64,000 nucleotides of DNA from assembly GCA_021397845.1 (NCBI GenBank), contig CM038047.1, positions 127,268,112 through 127,332,111 of the forward strand, in the 5' to 3' direction. The DNA comes from Areca catechu. Its lineage: Eukaryota; Streptophyta; Magnoliopsida; Arecales; Arecaceae. Below the pieces are notes generated by a model. It was not told where the DNA came from. It made no database searches and saw nothing but the letters and a program-made list of their open reading frames with translations. Of this stretch, positions 1-8,815 are shown piece by piece (position 1 is the stretch's first letter; each line of letters opens with the position of its first letter). Made by a program: the position numbers and the translations under genes.

Positions 1-1298
1 TTTTGCATCTTGGGGTACCTTGTTTCAGCGTCATGGAGGACTTTGCTGATATAATTGATTAGCTCTTGCTATCCGTCCTCTCCAACTCGTAAAAAGACGG
101 TGCAGATCACTTCGTTTGACGTCGAAAGATAGAGGTACAAATGCTCCCCCTTTGTCGGCTTGGCCAGCAACGGAGGGTTCTTCAAGTACTCCTTCAATGT
201 TTCGAAAGCCGACCGACACTCATTAGCCCAAACAAAACCCTCCGACTGGTACAGGTTCTTAAAGAATGGCAGGGACTTCTCAGCCGAATGGGAGATAAAA
301 TGGCTGAGATAGGCGATTCGGTCGATGAGCTCTTGGACCTGCTTTTTGCTGGTCGGGTGTGCCATCTCCATGATGGCTTTTATCTTGTTGGGGTTCACTT
401 CAATTCCCCTTTGTGTTACCAGAAAACCAAGGAATTTGCCAGAGGTTATCCCAAAAGTGCATTTCATGGGGTTTAGCTTCATCCGATGGCGCTTGAGTGC
501 ATCAAAAGATTCCTGCAGGTCCTTGATGTGGTCAGCCTTATGGAGACTCTTCACTATCATGTCATCCACATAAGCCTTCATGTTCCTGCCCAGCTGACCT
601 TCGAACACCCGGTTGATCAGCCTCTGAAAGGTGGCGTCGGCGTTCTTCAAGCTGACGGGCATCATCTGATAACTGTATAGACCCTTGTCGGTGACAAAGG
701 CGGTCTTCTCCTCATCTTCCGGATGCATCTTTATTTGATTGTAGCCGGAAAAGGCATCCATAAAGCTAAGAAGTTGGTGACTGGCCATGGCATTCACTAG
801 ATGATCAATTTTGGGTACTAAGAAGCTGTCCTTCGGATAGGCCTTGTTGAGGTCGGTGTAATCCACACAGATCCTCCACTTCCCGTTGGACTTCTTCACC
901 ATGACCACATTCGCCAGCCACTCAGGATAGTTGACTTCCCTGATGAAGCCATCATCATGAAGCTTTTTTACTTCCTCATCAATGGCTTTCTGTCTTTCGG
1001 CAGCGAAGCTTCTCTTCTTTTATCGGACAGGTTTGTAGGTCGGATCGACCTTGAGTTGGTGAGTGATGACCTCCAACGGTATTCCAGGCATGTCCGACGC
1101 CGACCAAGCAAAGACATCGGTGTTACTCCTAAGAAAGCTGATCAGCTCCAACTTAAGGTCTTCACTGAGGGAGCCTCCAATCTGAAGGACTTTGGTGGGA
1201 TAATCCTCTCGAAGGGGAACAAATAGAATCCTTTCCCCTGGTTGACCGAGGCCATCGGCCCCAGCCCTTGGGTCAAGTTGCTCCAGACCTTGGGTCAA
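1..1298 (-). pseudogene. Ty3-gypsy (Tat-like) pol fragment: reverse transcriptase and start of RNase H
   Basis: This is the RT of element G1, which would copy the element RNA into DNA. Reading leftwards, the frame has the segment ending YKPVR, the KWRICVDYTDLNKAYPKD motif, FMDAFSGYNQIKM, and the catalytic box YVDDMI at about 561-572. The RT/RNase H connection follows, and beyond a stop at 69-71 comes an RNase H start with YISKVLHDAETRYPK. Two in-frame stops are visible, at 1020-1022 and 69-71, so the polyprotein is interrupted although the YVDD aspartates survive. The fragment runs off the left edge, so integrase is not seen. The wording of the motifs is typical of the Tat/Retand branch of Ty3-gypsy; the exact lineage is inferred. 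Protease and gag lie immediately to the right on the same strand. Confidence 0.93.
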
Positions 1299-1905
1299 GT
1301 TGCTCCAGAGTGGGATGGCCTTCTGACTGTTGATTCATAATGGTCAAACACTGCCTGGCCATCCGACGGTCTCCCCTCATCACTCCGACCCTGCTCCTGG
1401 TCAAAAATTTCGCCAACAGATGGTAAGTGGACACGATGGCTTTGAATTTGTTGAGGGTTGGTCGGCCCAGGATAGCATTGTAAGGCAAGGTCATCCGAAT
1501 GACCCCAAAATTGATGAGGAGGGTTTTCTGGAGAGGCTCCGTTCCAATTGTCATAGGGAGAACTATTTCTCCTTCCACTCTGATGGAGTTGCCCCTAAAG
1601 CCTGTTAGCGGCGCGGGAGATTCCCGTAGCATGAATCAGGATAGATTCATTCTTACAAAAGCATTATACAGCAACACCTCTGTCGAGCTTCCATTATTAA
1701 TAAGTATTATCCTATCATCGTAATTGGCAATCACTGCTGACACGACTACAGGATCTTTCTCAAAAACATGAGTTTCTAGGAGATCTTCATCAGAGAAGGT
1801 GATGGCACTAGAGCCCCGAGACATTTTAGCAATATCAGTCCTGTCCTCCTGACTTCCTTCGGATTGCCGATGCAGCATGCCGACATCTCCACCAGTTGGC
1901 CTCTG
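1299..1905 (-). pseudogene. G1 aspartic protease region, catalytic Asp replaced by Asn
   Basis: This segment lies between the gag zinc knuckle and RT of G1. It encodes a retropepsin-like stretch: SSAITFSDEDL, then VVSAVIANYDDR, then IILINNGSSTEVLLYNAF, and in a different frame the downstream LPYNAILGRPTLNKF. Tat-type elements normally have Asp-Asn-Gly-Ser-Ser or Asp-Thr-Gly at the active site. Here the Asp codon is AAT (Asn) at 1696-1698, a single change expected to abolish cleavage. A stop and frame change separate the active-site half (1636-1878) from the ILGRP half (1273-1632). Domain identity is confident; fine borders are approximate. Confidence 0.82.
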
Positions 1906-3387
1906 GTTAGGGAGCTCCGTCTCCTCCGAAAGGTTTCAGGCATTTGATGCTTCAGCCCAGTACCGATTGGATCGGATATAATTGTGCAGGTATCCCCTTC
2001 GGATGAGGTCTTCAATGGCGTCCTTCAACTACAGGCACTCTTCAGTACTATGCCCATGATCCCTATGGAAAAGACAGAATTTATCTTTGTTCCTTAGCGC
2101 AGGAGGGCCCCTTATCGGCCGAGGCCTTTGCGAAAAGGTCTCATTCTCGATCTCCATGAGGATCTTCTCTCTTAGTAGGGACAGAGGCGTATAAGTCTCG
2201 AACCTTTGGGGGAAGTCCCTCGGCTTCGGATTTTAGCGTTGGGCCGACCGTCGACTATCACTTGAAGGTCAGACTTCGGGAGCCTTATTGCTCTGCTTCT
2301 TGGGCTCCGACCTTCCTTCAGCTTGACATCGACCGGCTGCTTGTTCTTTCGCCAGGGCGTACATCTGTGCTCTGGCCAGGAGTTCATTGTAGCTTATCCG
2401 ATGTTTCTTGTCCAGGGAGAAGGTCAGCCTGGATGAGCGAAGCCCTCACTTGAAGGCTGACATCGCTATAGCTTCGTTCAAATTCGGGACTTCCTTGGTC
2501 GCTGAGTTGAAACGGGCCATGAAATCCCGAAGGGTCTCTCCCTCCTTTTGCAGCATGAGGAAGAAGCAATCGGTATTCCTCGGGGTCCGATTACAAGTCC
2601 TGAAATGGAAAAGAAAAAGTGATTCGAGTTGAGTGAAGGAGTGGATCGTAACTAGTCGGATGGCGGAGAACCACATCCGGGCAGTCTTCTTGAGGGTTGC
2701 AGGGAAGGCGATGCAATGGAGAGCATCGGAGGCACCCTGGACCATCATATGGGCTTTGTACGCACCCAGATGGTCCATTGGATCAGTGGTACCGTCGTAG
2801 GGGTCCACCTATGGGATCTTGAAGTGGCAGGGGATCATCTCTGCCAGAATCTCCTTAGAGAATGAGGGACGGGAGTCGTATACCTGTCCCCCTTCGGCCT
2901 TCTGCTAGAGGGAAATTTTGGCAATGCGCTCCTCCATGAGCATGATCTTGCTAGCATAGTCCTTCAGAGGTTCGGCGGCAAATCGACTGCCGAACGGGAT
3001 GGATTTGGCATAGGAAGGCGAAGCAGACATTGCCCTTTTGCTATCGGCACAGTCACCCAAGGACCTCCGGGGCTCCACGACTGCGTGAGAATCATGCTGA
3101 GGGATCTCTGGCCGTCGGCCTCCCTCAGCAGCAGTCGGAGGATTGGTGCAGGAAGCAGCTGGTAGTTGCTATCGGTTGTCGGCTGCTTCCTAGAAATGTT
3201 GAACCACAGTAGTAAGTGTTTCAATGCAATTCATCAAAGTTTGGAACTGTTGCAACCCCAATGTGATGGTAGGTTCTGCAGCAGTAGGTGTGGCGGCAGC
3301 AAAATCATTTTCCCTAAGATGCTCCTCAGACCTAGAAGGAGAGGTACCCCTCCTGGCAGTGGCATTTGGAGCTCTACCCTTAGCCAT
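1906..3387 (-). pseudogene. G1 gag polyprotein, broken by frameshifts
   Basis: Gag would form the particle that packages element RNA. The likely start is the Met at 3387 (MAKGRAPNATARRGTSPSRS). The conserved retrotransposon gag core lies at 2446-2808: MDPYDGTTDPMDHLGAYKAH, then FPATLKKTARMWFSAI and GETLRDFMARFNSATKEV. A knuckle of the C-x2-H-x4-H-x4-C type, CLFHRDHGHSTEEC, lies at about 2031-2079, followed by LKDAIEDLIRRGYLHNYI. The pieces sit in different frames (2172-2387, 2446-2808 and 2964-3387), so several indels have occurred. This arrangement is normal for Tat-like gypsy elements. No complete protein can be made. Confidence 0.85.
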
Positions 3388-3590
3388 TTTTTTTTTTTAC
3401 CGGGATGATAGATTCCTCCTTTTAGAAGATGAAGCCCTTCCTCTAGCACCAATCAGTTGCCGTGTCAACTCCTGGACTGGCAACCGGGGTGGCTGGATGG
3501 GCTGGAGCACTCCTCTCCCGGGCGGACCTGCAACAAAGTCCCCAAGGGCACCGGTTGTGTTCCGGTTGGGGACCCTTCGATGCTTAAGTT
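3388..3590 (-). other. G1 untranslated leader
   Basis: About 200 bp upstream of the gag start on the minus strand. It contains a 12-base T run just before the gag Met (an A run on the element strand, 3388-3399) and the element-strand text GATTGGTGCTAGAGG near 3440-3455, which resembles leader text I associate with Tat-type elements. A clean primer binding site could not be fixed. Its role as leader is inferred from its position between gag and the LTR-like region. Confidence 0.45.
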
Positions 3591-4289
3591 AGCAGGAGAT
3601 TGAAGGCAACATAATGGAAGAATCAAGGAATCAACAGTCTCTAGAGAGGGAAGAGTCATTCTATATTCGAACGGGGTCCCCTGAGTACTTTATATATGCG
3701 CAAAATAGTCCAAAATCTATTAGGGGAGAGGCTGAGAAAGACCGATCTGCCCCTAAAAGAATCTGGAGAGTGGCCATGTGGCGCGCAGATATGGCGGCAT
3801 CGTGGAAGTAGTGGAGTAGGGTCGTTGGGATAGAAGGATCCTACAGTAATAGAAAGGTGCTTCTGGAATACCCTAAATGCTAAGACTCGCCTGTCGAACG
3901 TCAGTCGTGAGACAGTCTGTTAGTCAGATCAAAGGCCAAGCCTTCAAAGGAGAGCGATGGACCAGACCCTAGTATGAGAGGGTCGTTCGGACCTCAGCTC
4001 CGGTGGGTCGGACCATTGAAGGAGAGCGATGGGCCACGTTCAGACCTCAGCTCCGGTGGGTTGGACCTCTGAAGGAGAGCGACGGGCCGGGCCCAAGCAA
4101 GAGAGGGTCGTTCGGACCTCAGCTCCGGTGGGTTGGACCTTTGAAGGAGAGTGACGGGCTAGACCCCAGTAGGAGAGCATCGTTCGGACCTCAGCTCCGG
4201 TGGGTCGGACCTCTCGTAATTGGAGCCATGAAAAGGACGACCGGGTGGACCGCAGGATTGGGCCGGTTCTTGTTGAAGGTTTGCCATCA
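3591..4289 (-). repeat. Probable G1 5' LTR (approximate borders)
   Basis: Non-coding stretch upstream of the G1 leader on the minus strand. It has a TATA-like TATATA near 3690-3697 and a GC-rich tandem array at its distal end. The right border is proposed at 4289, where the minus strand begins TGATGGCAAACC and copia RT coding sequence starts immediately beyond. The left border is only a guess because no second LTR copy lies in the window. It could instead be partly leader or partly unrelated DNA. Confidence 0.4.
3981..4212. repeat. Tandem repeat, about 72-bp unit, four copies
   Basis: The block ACCTCAGCTCCGGTGGG recurs starting at about 3991, 4044, 4116 and 4188, giving steps of 53, 72 and 72 bp. 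Between the blocks the text GAAGGAGAGCGATGGGCC recurs with small changes, and a partial unit lies at about 3931-3980. Much more GC-rich than the surrounding copia DNA. Subrepeats of this kind are common in LTR U3 regions and often act in transcription; that role here is inference. Confidence 0.85.
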
Positions 4290-5127
4290 TGGTACAATAG
4301 TACCTATTGGTTGTAAATGGATCTACGAAAGGAAAATAAGTGCTGATGGTAAGGTAGAGACTTTTAAAGCTAGGTTGGTGGTGAAAGAGTATAGTCAACG
4401 TAAAGGCATTGACTATCATGATACCTTTTCACCCGTAACTATGCTAAAATCCATCCATACATTGCTTGCAATTATAGCATATCATGATTATGAAATATGG
4501 TAGATGGATATGAAAACTGCATTCCTGAATGGATATCTTGCAGAAGATATCTATATGGAGTTGCCTTTAGGTTTCACTTCCAATGATGAAAATTATAAGG
4601 TCTGCAAGCTGCATAGATCAATCTATGGATTGAAGCAAGCTTCTCAGAGTTGAAATATTTATTTTGATGATGCAATCAAATCATTTGATTTTATCAAGAA
4701 TGAGGATGAGCCATGTGTTTACAGGAAGGCCAGTGGGAGAGCAGTGACATTCCTCGTATTGTACGTAGATGACTCCTCCTTATAGGAAATGATATTTCCA
4801 TGTTGACTTTGGTCAAAAGTTGGTTATCTAAGGAATTCTTTATGAAAGACTTAGGAAGCATCTTATATTTTGGGGATTAAGGTCTATAGTGATAGATCTA
4901 ATCAGATGCTTGGTCTTTCACAAAAATTGTACACAGAGGAAGTGCTGAAAAGGTTCAGCATGGAGAACTCTAAAAGAGGATTGTTACCTCTTTGACATGG
5001 CATTAATCTCTCCAAGAAAATGTATCCCAACACACCTGAAGAGATTCGATGCATGAGCAAGATTCCATATGCTTTGGCAATTGGAAGCCTTATGTACGTC
5101 ATGTTGTATACTCGACCTGATGTAGCT
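4290..5127 (+). pseudogene. Ty1-copia reverse transcriptase fragment
   Basis: A truncated copia RT. Readable motifs in order are PIGCKWIYERKISADGK, GIDYHDTFSPV, MDMKTAFLNGYL, CKLHRSIYGLKQAS, DEPCVYRKASG and LVLYVDDS, then past frameshifts LSKEFFMKDLG and the end of the Pro-Asp-Val-Ala segment at about 5125. Stops occur at 4501-4503 and 4651-4653. A frameshift just after YVDD (about 4775) and another near 4855 break the frame. Neither the N-terminal half nor RNase H is present. It ends abruptly where the chromovirus LTR remnant begins and does not resume after 10221, so the junction looks like deletion or illegitimate joining rather than a clean insertion. Confidence 0.9.
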
Positions 5128-5166
5128 CTTTGTTCTTTGTTCTGCATCATTTTTGGTATCAGAGCC
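5128..5166 (+). other. Chromovirus 5' LTR remnant and primer binding site
   Basis: 5128-5149 ends in TTGTTCTGCATCA, exactly like the end of the LTR at 10221. After a 4-base spacer, TGGTATCAGAGCC at 5154-5166 is complementary to the 3' end of initiator Met-tRNA, the usual primer for minus-strand synthesis in plant LTR elements. Only the last bases of the LTR survive here. Confidence 0.85.
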
Positions 5167-6048
5167 CTGTCTAGGGTTTCTGTTTGATTGCTTGTTTGAG
5201 TCCCTCTCTTTTTACTCTGTCTGCTCGAAGTAGACTCCCCAGGACATCCGGTCCTAGGAATGAAGCGAGGTGCAAACCTCCTCTTCCCATTCCACGGGGT
5301 GTTCCTTGGGCATGTAGGGGATCCGTTGGGTTATAACTTCGTAGCAGGAATTGTAAACGGGGAAGTGCTTTGTTTTCAGCCCGTAATTGCCCTGTTTGAG
5401 GAATTATTTCTCAATGAAATAACTCTAAATTTGGTGATTTTTGTTTTTCTGAAACCAGTATAATTGAAACTAATTTGCATAATTTTTCTATGATTTATTG
5501 ATTTCTGTGCGATTTCTGAGAATTAAATTACTGCAACTCTATTTTTGTGTTCTGCAATCCAATTATTTTTGAGTGTTCATCTCTTAATTCATCTTAAGGG
5601 CATTTGAGCATCTAAGATAAGGGGAGGAGTTGATAACCTCTCCTTAGCCCAAAACCAACACCCACTCATTCGAACCTAAGCCTTTAATCTAAAAATTGAT
5701 TAGACCTAATTTGCCCTAGTGGGCTAGGGACATCAACAAGTCGGGTCAAGGCTAGTGTTGAGTCAGTTTGTCTAGTTACTCTGTGTGTGCTTTGTACTCA
5801 GTGTCTAGAACGGTGGTTCAGGGACTATGTCCCGAAGGGCTTGTGTGCTGGTCCGCCTACCTGGCCAATCACTGATTGGTGTCTAGGATTGGCAATTAGG
5901 GACCTAACACTCCCCTTACACCTGCCTGGCTGAGTCCTGAGTTACTATAGGCTAGCTTGCCACTCTGATTGGGCATCTAGTTTGGGCTCTAGGTCTAGTT
6001 AGCCCGTAGTCGTTCAGTTGATTCTCATTTTGAGTGTTTGCTTGCATC
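5167..6048 (+). other. Chromovirus untranslated leader
   Basis: Nearly 0.9 kb between the primer site and gag with no convincing coding frame. It contains at 5798-5937 a block clearly similar to leader blocks in the copia elements of this window (listed separately). The rest is AT-rich and unremarkable. Long leaders of LTR elements usually carry packaging and translation signals; that use is inferred. Confidence 0.7.
5798..5937 (+). other. Shared leader module, chromovirus copy
   Basis: Two similar half-units. The first opens with AGTGTCTAGAACGGTGGTTC and closes with ACCTGGCCAATCA. The second opens with ATTGGTGTCTAGGATTGG and closes with CCTGCCTGGCTGAG. The same order and spacing occur in the leaders of copia elements A, B, D and E. 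Within a half-unit TTGG can pair with CCAA and AGG with CCT, suggesting a stem-loop. Function unknown. Confidence 0.75.
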
Positions 6049-6942
6049 ATGTCTACCCGGAATGGAGTACCCTACCAACCTGGTCAAACCCAACCTGATT
6101 TAGAGGCCATGGTTAGAGCTCTTACTGAGAGCATGAACAAGTTAAGCCAGGATTTGACTGCTACTGTTACCCAGTGTAAAGAACAAGTCCATGAGAATTT
6201 TACCCAGCTTAGGGATCAAGTCCAAGTCCTTGAGAAACGTAGACATCAAAATTGGATCCCTGATCCAAAATTTAATAGGCCCCAACCTCATCCATACCAG
6301 GAGCCTAGGAGGACCTTATACCGTGATCCCGAGCATAACCTTAGGAAGCCTAACCATGATATCTATAGTGTGGATCATGTCTATAAGAGGTCCTTACAAT
6401 ATTCTAGACCAGTCACTCAACAACCCAAGTCTTCTAGATCAAACCATTTAGATCCACACCCATGCCCAAGTAAGGTCTCTACTAGCTTGAAACCCAGTGT
6501 GACCTAGGTTCCTATATCGCAAGAATGTTTGTTTTGTAGAGAAAGAGGCCATAAATCTAGTCAGTGCCCATGCATAGGACTGGCTTGTGCACAGCTAAGT
6601 GGTAAGAATCCTAAGGATGACATTAATGAGGGAGAACCCAAGCCTACCAATGAGGAAGAAAGGTTAGGTATGACAAGCCTAGAATTAGTTGACCCGATTA
6701 CCACTGACCCGAAACCCATTGAAGATGGCATCGAGGAAGTATATGATGCTGGCTTGAGTCTAGTTGATGAATATGAGGGGGAAGAACTTGAAGAATGTGA
6801 CATCGATACTATTGGTTCCTTACCTGAGGAGACCTTGGAGAGCAACCAAGTGGTAGGACCTAGTTCAGAAATTCAAGAGATTTGTGAGAATCAGGTTCCT
6901 TTAGTCAAATACCCCCAGGAAGAACTCATAGTATTAGCCTGA
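6049..6942 (+). pseudogene. Short gag-like protein with CCHC zinc knuckle
   Basis: The frame starts at ATG 6049 (MSTRNGVPYQPGQTQPD); an upstream in-frame Met at 6034 is less likely. An in-frame TAG at 6505-6507 interrupts it, then it continues in the same frame to TGA at 6940-6942. Just after the TAG is a perfect C-x2-C-x4-H-x4-C knuckle, CLFCRERGHKSSQC, which would bind RNA. The N-terminal 150 residues are polar and Pro/Arg-rich with a possible coiled segment (LTESMNKLSQDL), and I see no conserved gag core. The C-terminal part is very acidic. It is much shorter than a normal chromovirus gag, so it is probably a derived nucleic-acid-binding relic. Confidence 0.7.
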
Positions 6943-7452
6943 GCTATCAGTTCGTACCCTCTAATGACAGTCATTCCCCAAGTATCAATTGAAGATCTTT
7001 GCACTGAACTGTTTAAGTTTGCCCACCCTATGGTAGATCCTCTCCTTAGGATGACTGAATCAAGCCTCTTAAAATTGGACCTTGTCCCATGCCCAGCCAC
7101 TAAGGTCTCTCCCGTAATCTCAGTTGAACATCCTTGTCTTGAGCGGATTGATTCTCCCAGTCCTGTAGAAGTCCTCCTTATGACCCCAGACCCCTTCCTT
7201 CGCATGACTGACCTACCCTTCTATAGAGTATACCTTTCCTCACCCATAGGTCAAATTTCAAGTCTTGAGGTCATCATCCATAGGCCCTTCCATGAATCAT
7301 TCTTTAATCCATTTCTTGAGAAAGTGGATCATTGTTTGCTTAGAGAACAAACCTTAACTATTGCAATCACATGTCCTAGGCTACTCCCCGAACCATCTCT
7401 TGATCCATTCCTAGGAATAGCAAACTTTTCCTTTGTAAGGATGACCAGTTGA
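6943..7452 (+). CDS. Unknown frame after gag, same reading frame
   Basis: Directly after the gag TGA the same frame stays open to 7452, with first Met at 6964 (MTVIPQVSIEDLCTELFKF). The product of about 160 residues repeats the theme Asp-Pro-(Phe/Leu)-Leu-Arg-Met-Thr, for example DPLLRMTES, DPFLRMTDLPF and DPFLGIANFSFVRMTS, with roughly 60-80 residues between copies, as if built by duplication. It is not protease or RT. It occupies the position where pol should begin. It could be a private accessory frame of this non-autonomous family or a chance frame in repetitive leader-like DNA. No function can be assigned. Confidence 0.4.
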   Translation, partial: AISSYPLMTVIPQVSIEDLCTELFKFAHPMVDPLLRMTESSLLKLDLVPCPATKVSPVISVEHPCLERIDSPSPVEVLLMTPDPFLRMTDLPFYRVYLSSPIGQISSLEVIIHRPFHESFFNPFLEKVDHCLLREQTLTIAITCPRLLPEPSLDPFLGIANFSFVRMTS

Positions 7453-7600
7453 CACTCATAGATCAGCATTCAAACCTTCAGGTCACCACCTTTAATCAGT
7501 AGGTAATTCAAGACTCCACCTCATATTTCCTCCCTTTCTCTAGGACTTCCAATGCTTCTTACACCATCCAAGTATACTTTGTCGAAGTCTTTAGAGTGAA
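7453..7600 (+). other. Short unassigned stretch in chromovirus
   Basis: Frames are closed here and no domain is recognisable. It links the unknown frame to the first readable integrase text and probably contains the scar of the pol deletion. Confidence 0.4.
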
Positions 7601-8676
7601 CCACGTGTCAGAACCTATTAGGTTTGCCACCTACTTCTGGAAGACCTTATGGCACCTACTAGGCACCCATGATAAGTTTTCATGCTCTGCATGCCATCCT
7701 CCGACCCAAGGTCAAACCTAGAGAGCCGTAGTTTGTTAGGTTTAGACATAGGGTTCCTTTGAATAAAGTCCATTCTTTAGGAATGCATCGTCAGTCGAGT
7801 TTAGGATATTGTCTCAGATTTTGGTTAAGTGAGAATACCAGGAGTTGGGATTTGTATTTACCCAGGGCTAAATTTGCATATAATGTTTCTATCAATAGGT
7901 CTATAGGCTAGAATCCCTTTGAAATTGTTCATGGATACAAGCCTCACACACCACTTGATCTGATTTCACTATTAGTCCACATACACAAGTCTCTTGATGC
8001 ACTTGCATAGCATGTAAAAGACTTGCATAAAGAAATTCATGCCAAAATAAATTTAAGTAATGAAACTTATAAGAAGTTGGCTGATTCTCAAAGGCGAGTC
8101 AAAACTTTTGTTGAGGGAGACTATGTAATGATTAGGTTAAGGCCTGAACGGTTTCCTCCTAGAACCGTTAGAAAGTTACATGCTAGAGGAGCTGGACCAT
8201 TTAGAGTGGTGAAGAGAGTAGGATCCAATGCCTATGTGCTCGAGTTACCTCCAGAACTAGGCATCAGCTCCACTTTCAACATTACAGACCTAGTAGAGTA
8301 TAGGGAGCCAGCTATGATTCCCAGTGAGGCTTTTGAACCTAATCCTGCTCTTGAGAGTGAACCTGACCCTGTGTGTCCACCAACAAACTGGCCTGTGAGG
8401 AAAGAGCAGATTGAAAAGATCCTGGATGATCAGGTTATCTCTACTCGTAATCGAGGATACCAAAGATACCTGGTCCGCTGGCTAGGGAGGCCAGATTCTG
8501 ATGACTCTTGGATCTCCCGAGAAGAGTTACAAGAGCTGGACCCAGACCTCTTGGAGAGATACCAGAGCCAACTGGATCCATACTCGACAGGGTCGAGTTC
8601 CTCCCACCCTGGGAGAATTGGTGCGGGCACCAGACTCAGAAGAAGACTTCAGAGCTCCATCTGGATCTCTGATTAA
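7601..8676 (+). pseudogene. Integrase C-terminal half with chromodomain
   Basis: Integrase inserts the DNA copy into the genome; a chromodomain can steer it to particular chromatin. From about 7615 broken frames read RFATYFWKTLWHLLGT, then a Pro-Gln-rich stretch, then SWDLYLPRAKFAYNVSINRS and NPFEIVHGYKP, with stops and frame changes. From 8023 one frame of 217 codons is open: the integrase tail (GDYVMIRLRPERFPP, ARGAGPFRVVKR, STFNITDLVEYREP) and then a chromodomain at about residues 125-185 (IEKILDDQVISTRNRGYQRY, LVRWLGRPDSDDSWI). The aromatic and Trp positions expected of a chromodomain are present. The zinc-binding N-terminus and first catalytic residues are missing, so it cannot integrate by itself. 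Confidence 0.9.
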
Positions 8677-8815
8677 CCTTGCCTGAAAAATTAAGGTTTT
8701 TGGTTTGTAATAAGAGTTGACTAGATCAACTCAATTTAGCTTGAGTCTACATTACCTGCATTTTATTTTGTTGAGTCATGTTGACTCAGTAGTGGACTAG
8801 GGTTTCAACCTGGGG
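8677..8815 (+). other. Chromovirus 3' untranslated region
   Basis: Short non-coding link between the integrase stop and the 3' LTR. A convincing polypurine tract is not obvious; the bases just before the proposed LTR start read CAACCTGGGG. Confidence 0.5.

Noticed and set aside
141..680. Plus-strand open frames over the G1 RT
   Set aside because: They lie opposite a clear minus-strand RT and resemble no known protein.
3224..3592. 122-codon plus-strand frame near the G1 gag start
   Set aside because: Antisense to the gag start and leader, no recognisable domain.
4003..4503. Plus-strand open frame of 166 codons across the repeat array and copia RT
   Set aside because: Its first half is the minus-strand LTR repeat read in an open frame; only the part after about 4290 is copia RT.
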